A program made the translations under genes and the position numbers. The notes beneath the pieces were generated by a model. The model was given only the letters and a program-made list of their open reading frames with translations, was not told the origin of the DNA and ran no database searches. Below, one piece after another: positions 1-6,455 of a stretch of DNA of 10,372 nucleotides. The first letter of the stretch is position 1; each line of letters starts with the position of its first letter. Source of the stretch: CAYRFE01 sp964423645 [NCBI: uncultured bacterium]. Lineage in GTDB: Bacteria > Macinerneyibacteriota > Macinerneyibacteria > Macinerneyibacteriales. Where the stretch lies: NCBI GenBank assembly GCA_964423645.1, contig CAYRFE010000023.1, positions 1 through 10,372 of the forward strand, given 5' to 3'.

Positions 1-103
1 TTTGCAAAGAGGGGGAAACGCGTAACCGCGAGGGGGAGCTAAATTATTTTATTGTGCTTTATTACTGATTACTTAATGTTGTTTAGGGGATTTTTTATTA
101 CGT
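1..103. other. Gene-free left edge
   Basis: No coding region, promoter or RNA gene could be supported here. The first nine bases, TTTGCAAAG, match the tail motif of the composite hairpin repeat described at 104-227, so the window may open inside another copy; nine bases is too little to be sure. A small CGCG / CGCG inverted repeat lies at 19-30. The rest is AT-rich and without recognisable structure. Confidence 0.35.
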
Positions 104-227
104 ACAGTTTTAAAGGGGCGAGGGGACGAAGTCCCCGCTATTAAATGCATGAAGCCCCTTCCGAATTCAACGGAAGGGGTTTGGGGATGGCACAAATTGT
201 TTTTATAATAATTTTGCAAAGGGCTCA
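104..227 (+). repeat. Composite hairpin repeat, copy I
   Basis: First and most complete copy of a dispersed intergenic element. In order it has a conserved lead-in (ACAGTTTTAAAGGGGCG), hairpin P1 (GGGGAC / GTCCCC, loop GAA, 122-136), a short AT-rich link, hairpin P2 with a perfect 9-bp stem (155-163 with 171-179, 7-nt loop), the motif TTTGGGGATGGCACA, and a tail containing TTTTGCAAAGGGCTCA. Copies II (5788-5922, minus), III (6241-6387, plus) and IV (10294-10372, minus) share this order. Over the 45 bases 150-194 it matches copy IV at 38 positions, and four of the seven differences are two compensating stem pairs. No protein is encoded. The family name is unknown to me. Confidence 0.8.
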
Positions 228-230
228 CAT

Positions 231-385
231 CTGGATTATCGGGTCAAGCCCGATAATGACACCAAGTATCATTTAACGATCAAAGTACTTGAATCGTTTC
301 ACGTTGAATTTTTAAGGCCTGCTCTTGAATATCTCTATTTATTTCCTCTTCACATTGAAGGTGTAGCAATCTAAGGATGACGGGG
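231..385 (+). repeat. Dispersed 155-bp palindromic repeat, copy 1
   Basis: The first 33 bases differ from 6035-6067 at one position. They contain a perfect hairpin with arms ATTATCGGG (235-243) and CCCGATAAT (249-257). The middle is diverged but keeps blocks such as ACTTGAAT, TTCACG and TTTTTAAGGCCTG. The right end, GGATGACGGGG, also matches. The two right-end hairpins that are perfect in copy 2 are decayed here. The element abuts the tail of composite repeat copy I. Palindromes built on GTCATTC/GAATGAC-like arms are common noncoding repeats in many bacterial genomes, and this one resembles that broad class. Confidence 0.8.
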
Positions 386-413
386 TAGTAGATGTTAAAA
401 TCAGCAATTCCTC

Positions 414-442
414 TTGCGAAAAGGGGCGCAATCCCCTATACT
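414..442 (+). promoter_or_regulatory. Sigma-70-like promoter for nrdJ operon
   Basis: The -35 element TTGCGA (414-419, 4 of 6 matches) is separated by exactly 17 bp from the -10 element TATACT (437-442, 5 of 6 matches). Transcription would start near 449, leaving a leader of about 70 nt before the nrdJ start codon at 518. The spacer contains a small inverted repeat, AGGGG (422-426) with CCCCT (433-437, its last base being the first of the -10). It is the only good candidate seen between the repeats and nrdJ. This is a sequence-based prediction. Confidence 0.55.
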
Positions 443-481
443 GAAAAAGGAAAAAAGGATAGAGGCAGGCGTCAAAACACA

Positions 482-495
482 GTAAGAATTCTTAC
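482..495. promoter_or_regulatory. Perfect 14-bp palindrome in nrdJ leader
   Basis: GTAAGAATTCTTAC is a perfect two-fold symmetric site in the predicted nrdJ 5' leader, 22 bp before the start codon and about 40 bp after the -10 box. Position and symmetry would suit an operator for a dimeric repressor. It does not look like the NrdR box, whose usual core resembles ACACTATATATAGTGT, so no regulator can be named. Chance cannot be excluded. Confidence 0.35.
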
Positions 496-517
496 ATATA
501 CGACAAAAGAGGTGACT

Positions 518-2785
518 ATGACAAAATCAACTAAGCTCACGAAAAATTCGATAACAGTACTTGAAAGACGTTATTTACGTAAAGATGAACACGGAAAACT
601 CTCCGAAACGCCTGAACAATTATTTCGTCGTGTCGCAAAAAATATTGCTCAAGCGGACTTGTTATATGATACTCATGCTGATGTGAAAAAGACAGAGCAA
701 GCATTTTATGATATGATGACTTCGCTTTTGTTTTTACCGAATTCTCCGACTCTGATGAACGCCGGCACTGATATTCAGCAATTATCAGCATGCTTTGTAT
801 TACCGATAGAAGATACGATGGAAGGTATTTTCGAAGCGATAAAAAACACCGCAATAATTCATAAGACCGGTGGAGGAACAGGGTTCTCGTTTTCACGATT
901 ACGTCCCAAAAATGATATGGTCAAGTCAACAAAAGGTGTCTCGTCAGGACCCATGTCATTTATGCAAGTATTTGATACCGCTACCGAAGCAGTGAAGCAA
1001 GGCGGAAAACGCCGCGGTGCCAATATGGGCATCTTGCGCGTGGATCACCCCGATATTCTTGAATTCATCACCTATAAAACCGATATGACCAAGCTTACGA
1101 ATTTCAACGTGTCTGTTGCCATCACCGAAGAATTTATGCAAGCGGTCTTTGAGGATGCAGAATACAATTTATACAATCCGCGTGATAAGAAAGTTGCCGG
1201 TAAATTGAATGCTCGCGCAGTGTTTGATCTGATCGTGCACAGTGCGTGGAAAAGCGGTGAACCGGGCGTAATATTTATCGATCGCATGAATGAGTATAAC
1301 CCCACGCCGAAACTCGGGGAATATGAGAGCACCAATCCATGCGGCGAACAAGTATTATTGCCATTTGAATCGTGTAATCTCGGTTCGGTGAATCTACACG
1401 CAATGTTGAAAGACGGAAAATTGGATTTCGACCTTTTACGTGAAGCGGTGCATACCGCAGTGCATTTTCTCGATAATGTCATTGATATGAATAAATTCCC
1501 TTTGCCGCAAATAGAAGAAATTACAAAAGGTAACAGAAAAATCGGTTTGGGTGTTATGGGGTGGGCGGATCTCTTACTTGAGCTACACATTCCGTATGAA
1601 TCAAGCGAAGCACTTGAGTTTGCCGAGAAAGTTATGAAATTTATACAGGATGAAAGTAAGAAAAAATCGGTGCTCATTGCAGAAGAACGCGGTGTGTTTC
1701 CGAATTGGGAAGAAAGTATATATAAAGATCAAGGTCTGAAGATACGTAACTCGACGACGACGACAATTGCTCCGACAGGAACGATTTCTATGATAGCGGG
1801 TGTGTCCAGTGGTATTGAGCCGTTGTTTGCGATCGCATTCACGCGCAATGTCATGGATAATGATAAACTTATCGAGGTCAATCCGATATTTGAAAAAGCA
1901 TTGAAAGCACGCGCAGTGTATTCGAAAAAAATAGTTGAAAAAGTCGCTGAACACGGAACTGCACATGATATTGAAGAAATTCCTGCGGATATTCGCGATT
2001 ATTTTATGACAAGCCATGATATTTCACCGATCGGTCATATCAAAATGCAGGCAATTTTTCAGAAATATACTGACAATGCTGTTTCAAAAACCATTAATTT
2101 TTCAAATTCAGCGACCGTTGACGACGTCCGTGAAGCATATATTTTAGCGTATCATGAAAAAGTTAAAGGTCTTACGATATATCGTGACGGTAGCAGAGAC
2201 GCTCAGGTTCTCACGTTGGGAACAGCCGACAAAAAGCAGGAGTCAGCAACCCAGCCTGCAACACATGAGTTAAAACCACGTTCTCGTCCTGAAGTAGTGT
2301 GGGGTACGACTGAGAAGATCGGCACAGGATGCGGGAATTTGTTTGTCACCGTGAACGAAGACGAAGACGGACTTTTTGAAGTGTTTGCACGTCTCGGGAA
2401 AACAGGAGGATGTGCCGCATCTCAAACCGAAGCAATCAGTCGATTGGTGTCGCTGGCCCTTCGCTCCGGTGTTGATCCGAGTGAGGTTAAAGCACAATTG
2501 AAAGGCATTCGTTGCCAATCGCCGATGTGGCAAAAGGGTGAGCTGATCCTTTCTTGTCCTGATGCAATAGGTCGTGCGATCGAAAGTTATATACATCGTA
2601 AAAACGGCGCACCTGAAAAAGTGAAAGAGCAAATGAAAGAACAAGATACGACATTCATCGCTACAGCACAAAAACATAACAAAGAAGCCGGCGGACTTGA
2701 TTCGTGCCCTGACTGCGGTAGTTCGTTGGCGTATGAAGAGGGTTGTTTGAAATGTTATTCTTGCGGATATTCAAAATGCAGTTAA
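518..2785 (+). CDS. nrdJ: Adenosylcobalamin-dependent ribonucleotide reductase (class II)
   Basis: Reduces ribonucleotides to deoxyribonucleotides in the cytoplasm, using coenzyme B12 rather than oxygen to make the radical. The protein has 755 residues. The reductase barrel carries NSPTLMNAGT (75-84), the first redox Cys92, the thiyl-radical loop NPCGEQ with Cys275 and Glu277, the partner Cys286, and APTGTIS (418-424). The Cys spacing fits the class II family. A TSCPD domain follows (about 593-695). The end carries CPDCG (730-734) and further cysteines 743, 746, 749 and 754, typical of the NrdJ redox or zinc tail. No ATP-cone is visible at the N-terminus. The frame is open back to an ATG at 392, but the start at 518 is chosen because AGAGG lies at 508-512 and the predicted promoter lies inside the extension. 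It is first in the nrdJ-pyrE-glf-wecB cluster. Confidence 0.95.
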   Translation: MTKSTKLTKNSITVLERRYLRKDEHGKLSETPEQLFRRVAKNIAQADLLYDTHADVKKTEQAFYDMMTSLLFLPNSPTLMNAGTDIQQLSACFVLPIEDTMEGIFEAIKNTAIIHKTGGGTGFSFSRLRPKNDMVKSTKGVSSGPMSFMQVFDTATEAVKQGGKRRGANMGILRVDHPDILEFITYKTDMTKLTNFNVSVAITEEFMQAVFEDAEYNLYNPRDKKVAGKLNARAVFDLIVHSAWKSGEPGVIFIDRMNEYNPTPKLGEYESTNPCGEQVLLPFESCNLGSVNLHAMLKDGKLDFDLLREAVHTAVHFLDNVIDMNKFPLPQIEEITKGNRKIGLGVMGWADLLLELHIPYESSEALEFAEKVMKFIQDESKKKSVLIAEERGVFPNWEESIYKDQGLKIRNSTTTTIAPTGTISMIAGVSSGIEPLFAIAFTRNVMDNDKLIEVNPIFEKALKARAVYSKKIVEKVAEHGTAHDIEEIPADIRDYFMTSHDISPIGHIKMQAIFQKYTDNAVSKTINFSNSATVDDVREAYILAYHEKVKGLTIYRDGSRDAQVLTLGTADKKQESATQPATHELKPRSRPEVVWGTTEKIGTGCGNLFVTVNEDEDGLFEVFARLGKTGGCAASQTEAISRLVSLALRSGVDPSEVKAQLKGIRCQSPMWQKGELILSCPDAIGRAIESYIHRKNGAPEKVKEQMKEQDTTFIATAQKHNKEAGGLDSCPDCGSSLAYEEGCLKCYSCGYSKCS

Positions 2786-2812
2786 GATACTGAAAAGATA
2801 CAAGGAGGATAT

Positions 2813-3487
2813 ATGTCATATAAAAAAGATTTTATCGAGTTCATGTTGGCGTCTGAGGTGCTGATGTTCGGTGATTTTACCACAAAAAGCGGTCGTAAGA
2901 CGCCGTTTTTTATCAATACAGGAAAATACAAGACCGGTGAACAAATTCGCAAGCTTGGTGAATTTTATGCTCAAGCGATAGAAGAACATTTACATGAAAA
3001 CTATGACGTATTATACGGACCTGCCTATAAGGGAATTCCTTTGGTGGTCACCGCAGCCGTCGCGTTGAGTGCGCATCATGATGTGAATACAGCGTATTGT
3101 TTCAATCGCAAGGAAGCAAAAGACCACGGTGAAGGCGGTGTCGTTATCGGTCATACGTTAAAGGACAATGATCGTGTGGTGATCGTTGAGGATGTGATGA
3201 CCGCCGGCACGTCCATTCAGGAAAGTGTTCCGTTACTTAAGGCTCAAGCGAAGGTGCAACTGTCGGGAATTATCATTTCCGTCGATCGTATGGAGCGTGG
3301 AAAGACGGAGATCAGCGCACAGCAGGAAGTGTTTGAAACCTATGGTATAAAAACCTATGCGATCGTTACGATGAAAGATGTGGTTGAAACATTACATAAC
3401 AAAACTGTGTTGGGAAAAGTGTACATCGATGACGCTATGAAAGCACGAATAGACGAATATTACGCATTATACGGCGCAAAACAATAA
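2813..3487 (+). CDS. pyrE: Orotate phosphoribosyltransferase
   Basis: Joins orotate to PRPP to give orotidine 5'-phosphate, the penultimate step of de novo UMP synthesis. The 224-residue length is close to the usual 210-220. Visible family features are KSGRKTPFFINTG (25-37), the YKGIPL substrate segment (72-77), the mobile catalytic loop FNRKEAKDHGEGG (97-109), and the PRPP-binding signature VVIVEDVMTAGTS (122-134) with its paired acidic residues. A strong Shine-Dalgarno, AAGGAGG (2802-2808), sits 4 nt before the ATG. The gene starts 27 bp after nrdJ and ends 16 bp before glf, so cotranscription is likely. Other phosphoribosyltransferases share the PRPP motif, but the N-terminal segment and catalytic loop are those of PyrE. 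Confidence 0.94.
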   Translation: MSYKKDFIEFMLASEVLMFGDFTTKSGRKTPFFINTGKYKTGEQIRKLGEFYAQAIEEHLHENYDVLYGPAYKGIPLVVTAAVALSAHHDVNTAYCFNRKEAKDHGEGGVVIGHTLKDNDRVVIVEDVMTAGTSIQESVPLLKAQAKVQLSGIIISVDRMERGKTEISAQQEVFETYGIKTYAIVTMKDVVETLHNKTVLGKVYIDDAMKARIDEYYALYGAKQ

Positions 3488-3503
3488 CCTTTGAGGAGGA
3501 CGC

Positions 3504-4649
3504 ATGTTTGATTACGTGATTGTCGGAGGCGGAGTCGCGGGATGTGTGCTTGCGGAACGATTGACCTCATACGGTAAGACGGTGCTTATTATCGAGAAAC
3601 GTCATCATATTGGCGGCAATGCGTATGATTATTACGACAGAAACGGTATTCTTGTGCATAAGTACGGTCCGCATATCTTCCACACTGCGAGCAAACCGCT
3701 TTTTGAATACTTGTCGGCATTCACGGAATGGCATTTGTATCAGCATAAAGTGTTGGCGGTGGTTGAGGATAAGCTTGTTCCCGTACCATTCAATATCAAT
3801 AGTCTGTATGCCGTGTTCTCCGATCAAATGGCGAAAAAGCTTGAAAATCTTTTACTGAAACAATTTAATTATGCACAGGAAATCCCTATACTCGACCTGA
3901 TCCAAAGCAATAAAGACGAATTGAAATTTTTGGCAAAATTTATTTATCAGAATATTTTTTATCATTACACGGTGAAACAATGGGGATTACGCCCCGATGA
4001 ATTGGATAAAGCGGTTACTGCGCGTGTGCCTGTCGTTGTGTCTCGTGATGACCGTTATTTTCATGATTCGTATCAAGCCATGCCGCTTGAAGGATATACA
4101 CCGATGTTTACGAAAATGTTGAATAAAAAAGCGATCAAAATAATGCTGAATACCGATTATAAAGAAGTGCTCACGAGAGACAATACGTCATTTTCATTAT
4201 TCGGAAAACCGTTTAACGGCTCAGTCATTTATACCGGTCCGATCGATTATTTCTTCGATTACAGCGAAGGAGAATTACCGTACAGAAGCCTGCGGTTTGA
4301 GTTCGAGTCGGTGCATGAAGAATTCACTCAACCTGTCGGCACGGTGAATTATCCCAACAATTATGACTTCACCCGTATCACCGAGTTCAAGCATATTACC
4401 GGGCAAAAAGCGCCCTATACGACCATAGTTTACGAGTATCCTGAAAATTATGATACCTCAAAAGAACCATATTATCCGGTACCGCGTCCTGAGAATAAGG
4501 CGTTGTATGAAAAATATGCCGAAGCGGCAAAAAAAATTAAAAATTTTCATCTTATCGGACGATTGGCGGAATATAAGTATTATAATATGACCCAAGTTAT
4601 GGAACATGCCCTTGAATTGGCGGATCATCTTGAGAAAGGGAAAAAATGA
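3504..4649 (+). CDS. glf: UDP-galactopyranose mutase
   Basis: Flavoenzyme that interconverts UDP-galactopyranose and UDP-galactofuranose, the donor for galactofuranose in surface polysaccharide. The 381 residues match the family length. The FAD-binding Rossmann motif VGGGVAGCVLAERL is at 7-20. It is followed by GGNAYD (37-42), GPHIFHT (55-61), the substrate-loop region YTVKQWG (155-161), RVPVVVSRDDRYF (174-186), YTGPIDYFFDY (243-253), and a C-terminal IGRLAEYKYYNM (351-362) with the conserved Arg353. A strong Shine-Dalgarno, GAGGAGG (3493-3499), lies 4 nt before the ATG. Its stop overlaps the wecB start as ATGA, implying translational coupling. Neither glycosyltransferases nor polymer export genes are in the window, so the final polysaccharide is unknown. 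Confidence 0.95.
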   Translation: MFDYVIVGGGVAGCVLAERLTSYGKTVLIIEKRHHIGGNAYDYYDRNGILVHKYGPHIFHTASKPLFEYLSAFTEWHLYQHKVLAVVEDKLVPVPFNINSLYAVFSDQMAKKLENLLLKQFNYAQEIPILDLIQSNKDELKFLAKFIYQNIFYHYTVKQWGLRPDELDKAVTARVPVVVSRDDRYFHDSYQAMPLEGYTPMFTKMLNKKAIKIMLNTDYKEVLTRDNTSFSLFGKPFNGSVIYTGPIDYFFDYSEGELPYRSLRFEFESVHEEFTQPVGTVNYPNNYDFTRITEFKHITGQKAPYTTIVYEYPENYDTSKEPYYPVPRPENKALYEKYAEAAKKIKNFHLIGRLAEYKYYNMTQVMEHALELADHLEKGKK

Positions 4650-5749
4650 AGCTGTTAACCGTTGTGGGAGCGCGACCTCAATTTATAAAACTTGCACCAT
4701 TATCACGGTATTTGGCGTTGCATCATAGTTCGATTGAACATACGATTGTGCATACCGGACAACATTATGACGCAAATATGTCGGATGTTTTTTTCGATGA
4801 ATTGGAGATCCCCCATCCGAATTATAATCTGAATGTCGGGTCGGGTTCGCACGGAAAACAGACCGGGGAAATGCTCATACAGATAGAAGACGTGCTTTTG
4901 CAAAAAAAGCCCGATGTGCTCATCGTCTATGGCGACACCAATTCAACCGCAGCAGGTGCACTTGCCGCAGCGAAACTGCACATTCCTGTGGTGCATATTG
5001 AAGCGGGGCTTCGCAGTTACAATATGTTTATGCCTGAAGAGCAGAATCGTGTGATCACTGATCATCTGTCGCAGTTTTTATTTTGTCCTACCGAGACTGC
5101 AGTGGTGAATCTGCGCAATGAAGGTTTGTATGATGAAAAACCCACAAAAGCTTCGCGATCTGTTCTGCATGTTGCCAATGTCGGCGATGTGATGTACGAT
5201 GCGGTATTGTATAATTCTGAAATTGCGGAAAAGAAATCACGCATTTTGTCGCAGCTTCGTTGTACACCGAAAGAATATATCCTTGCGACCATTCATCGCG
5301 CTGAAAATACCGACCATCAGAATCGTTTGAAGATCATTTTTGATGCATTCGGAAAACTTTCAACCGAGGTCATATTGCCGTTACATCCGCGTACGAAGCG
5401 ATTCATTGCGCAATACGGTATAAAGGTCTCCGACAATGTGCAGATCATTGATCCGGTGGGATACTTGGATATGATATTATTGGAGAAAAACGCATCGCTT
5501 ATCATGACCGATTCAGGCGGTGTCCAGAAAGAGGCCTATTTTATGCGTACGCCATGTATCACGCTTCGTGATGAGACCGAATGGGTGGAGACCGTTGATA
5601 CCGGCTGGAATATGCTTGTGTCGGATCTGCATTTGATCCCCGCGGCGGTGGATGCGTTGTCGCTTGTGGATTTCAGCAGAAAAGAATTGAAGAAGGTCTT
5701 CGGCGACGGCAACAGTGCCGAGAAAATCCTGAATACGATACTGGGATAA
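4646..5749 (+). CDS. wecB: UDP-N-acetylglucosamine 2-epimerase (non-hydrolysing)
   Basis: Interconverts UDP-GlcNAc and UDP-ManNAc in the cytoplasm, supplying ManNAc-type sugars for capsule, O-antigen or wall polymers. The protein has 367 residues in a GT-B-like fold. Motifs seen are VVGARPQFIK (6-15), VHTGQHYD (35-42), YGDTNST (95-101, Asp97), HIEAGLRS (117-124, Glu119), PEEQNR (130-135), TIHRAEN (215-221, His217), PLHPRT (245-250) and TDSGGVQKEA (288-297). The acidic residues and His match the known catalytic set of the family. The start overlaps glf by 4 bp, with AAAGGG (4635-4640) as ribosome site. It is the last gene of the cluster. No intrinsic terminator with a T-tract follows; the first strong hairpins downstream belong to repeat copy II. 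Confidence 0.95.
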   Translation: MKLLTVVGARPQFIKLAPLSRYLALHHSSIEHTIVHTGQHYDANMSDVFFDELEIPHPNYNLNVGSGSHGKQTGEMLIQIEDVLLQKKPDVLIVYGDTNSTAAGALAAAKLHIPVVHIEAGLRSYNMFMPEEQNRVITDHLSQFLFCPTETAVVNLRNEGLYDEKPTKASRSVLHVANVGDVMYDAVLYNSEIAEKKSRILSQLRCTPKEYILATIHRAENTDHQNRLKIIFDAFGKLSTEVILPLHPRTKRFIAQYGIKVSDNVQIIDPVGYLDMILLEKNASLIMTDSGGVQKEAYFMRTPCITLRDETEWVETVDTGWNMLVSDLHLIPAAVDALSLVDFSRKELKKVFGDGNSAEKILNTILG

Positions 5750-5787
5750 ATTTCGTCGAAGTGCAGTCGCCTATGCATGATGTTTTT

Positions 5788-5922
5788 CGAGACCATTTCA
5801 TAAAATTGATCTTTGTGTATTGTGCCCACCCCAAAACCCTCCCACAGGATTTGGGAGGGGCATAAATTATTATATAATGGGGACTTCGTCCCCACACCCC
5901 TGTTTTGAAACTACAGAATAAC
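5788..5922 (-). repeat. Composite hairpin repeat, copy II (inverted)
   Basis: Read on the minus strand, it follows the order of copy I: lead-in CTGTAGTTTCAAAACAGGGG, hairpin P1 with the same GGGGAC / GTCCCC arms (5879-5893), an AT-rich link containing ATTATATAAT, hairpin P2 with a perfect 8-bp stem (5837-5844 with 5852-5859), then TTTTGGGGTGGGCACA. The tail is diverged (AATTTTATGAAATGGTCTCG). P2 differs from copy I by changes that keep pairing. It lies 39 bp downstream of wecB, so its hairpins could shape the 3' end of that mRNA, although no T-tract follows either one. Confidence 0.75.
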
Positions 5923-5969
5923 GTGAATTTTGGCATAGGGGGTGATACCTTGTGATAAAAAGGGGATCG

Positions 5970-6065
5970 TGTCATTCCCGTCCCCGTTTTCACGAGGATA
6001 AATTCCAACGGGAATTAATGTATTTGGGAAGCTTCCGGATTATCGGGTCAAGCCCGATAATGACA
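5970..6065. repeat. Inverted-repeat block with TGTCATT / AATGACA ends
   Basis: TGTCATT (5970-5976) and AATGACA (6059-6065) are inverted and bound 96 bp. Inside are ATTCCCGT (5974-5981) with ACGGGAAT (6008-6015), an 8-bp inverted repeat with a 26-nt spacer, and then the hairpin ATTATCGGG / CCCGATAAT (6039-6061). The right half is also the left end of dispersed repeat copy 2. The left half is missing next to copy 1 at 231, so the block looks like two related palindromic units side by side. No protein is encoded, and the reading frame across it is not gene-like. Confidence 0.55.
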
Positions 6066-6190
6066 CCTTTGATACTTATTTTACGAAAAATACTTGAATT
6101 GCTTCACGCTGATTTTTTAAGGCCTGTTTTGAATACCCTGAATTTAATTCCCCTTCACACTGAAGGGGTGTCATCCAAAGGATGACGGGG
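6035..6190 (+). repeat. Dispersed palindromic repeat, copy 2
   Basis: Second copy of the element at 231-385, in the same orientation and nearly the same length. It carries three perfect hairpins: ATTATCGGG / CCCGATAAT (6039-6047 and 6053-6061), CCCCTTCA / TGAAGGGG (6150-6157 and 6161-6168), and GTCATCC / GGATGAC (6170-6176 and 6180-6186). The last two are mutated in copy 1, so this copy is the better-preserved one. It lies in the 706-bp intergenic block between wecB and the AT-rich gene. Confidence 0.8.
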
Positions 6191-6207
6191 ATAGTGTGCG
6201 TTAACGG

Positions 6208-6230
6208 ATTAAGAGCTTTGCGAAATTCGT
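6208..6230 (-). repeat. Isolated tail module of the composite repeat
   Basis: Read on the minus strand, this segment gives AATTTCGCAAAGCTCTTAAT. It matches the tail of copy IV (GTTTCGCAAAGCGCTCAATG) and copy I (TTTTGCAAAGGGCTCA). No P1 or P2 hairpin accompanies it on that strand; the plus-oriented copy III starts about 10 bp to its right. It may be a remnant of a deleted copy or a separately mobile module. Confidence 0.5.
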
Positions 6231-6240
6231 TTTTTTCTAT

Positions 6241-6387
6241 TTTTCCTAAAAGGGGCGTGGGGACAGTAGGGGCAGGGTTTATCCCTGCCCGAAAATAAAA
6301 AAACGGATTTCCCTGTAGGGAGAAGCTATATGCCTCTCCGCAGGGGTGGGCACAAACTCAAAATTTAGTAGTTTTGCATAGCCCGCA
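6241..6387 (+). repeat. Composite hairpin repeat, copy III (variant hairpins)
   Basis: Keeps the lead-in (CCTAAAAGGGGCGTGGGGAC) and the end (GGGGTGGGCACAAA, then TAGTAGTTTTGCATAGCCC), but the hairpins between differ in sequence. P1 is replaced by a perfect 8-bp stem GGGCAGGG / CCCTGCCC with loop TTTAT (6270-6290). P2 is replaced by GGAGAAGC / GCCTCTCC (6319-6326 and 6332-6339, one mismatch, loop TATAT) inside an outer CCCTG / CAGGG pair (6311-6315 and 6341-6345). The conserved flanks with swapped stems suggest that hairpin shape, not sequence, is kept. It ends about 70 bp before the gene at 6456. Confidence 0.65.
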
Positions 6388-6455
6388 TTTTAATTCTATT
6401 TCATACCGCGAAAAAAACGCTGTATTTTTTTGCCATTATCCTTTAGACTATTTGT

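Noticed and set aside
392-517. N-terminal extension of NrdJ from the ATG at 392
   Set aside because: The frame is open, but the extension is basic and low in family resemblance, holds the predicted promoter and palindrome, and has no good ribosome site, whereas 518 has AGAGG at the right distance.
443-517. Cobalamin riboswitch before nrdJ
   Set aside because: The leader is only about 70 nt, too short for this roughly 200-nt class, and no B12-box-like sequence was seen.
1072-1677. 201-residue minus-strand open frame inside nrdJ
   Set aside because: It is antisense to a strongly conserved reductase, lacks a ribosome site and family motifs; the same applies to the other minus-strand frames within the confirmed genes.
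5851-5878. Promoter TTGGGA with TATAAT inside repeat copy II
   Set aside because: The -35 is weak, the spacing is 16 bp, and the AT-rich link with TATAAT is not kept in the other copies.
5837-5893. Intrinsic terminator of the wecB operon
   Set aside because: Two strong hairpins exist, but neither is followed by a T-tract on the + strand, and both belong to the dispersed repeat. A Rho-type or 3'-end-stabilising role remains possible.
5952-6185. 77-residue open frame on the + strand
   Set aside because: It runs across the inverted-repeat block and dispersed repeat copy 2; its codons simply translate palindromes (for example SSPIMT), a common source of false proteins.
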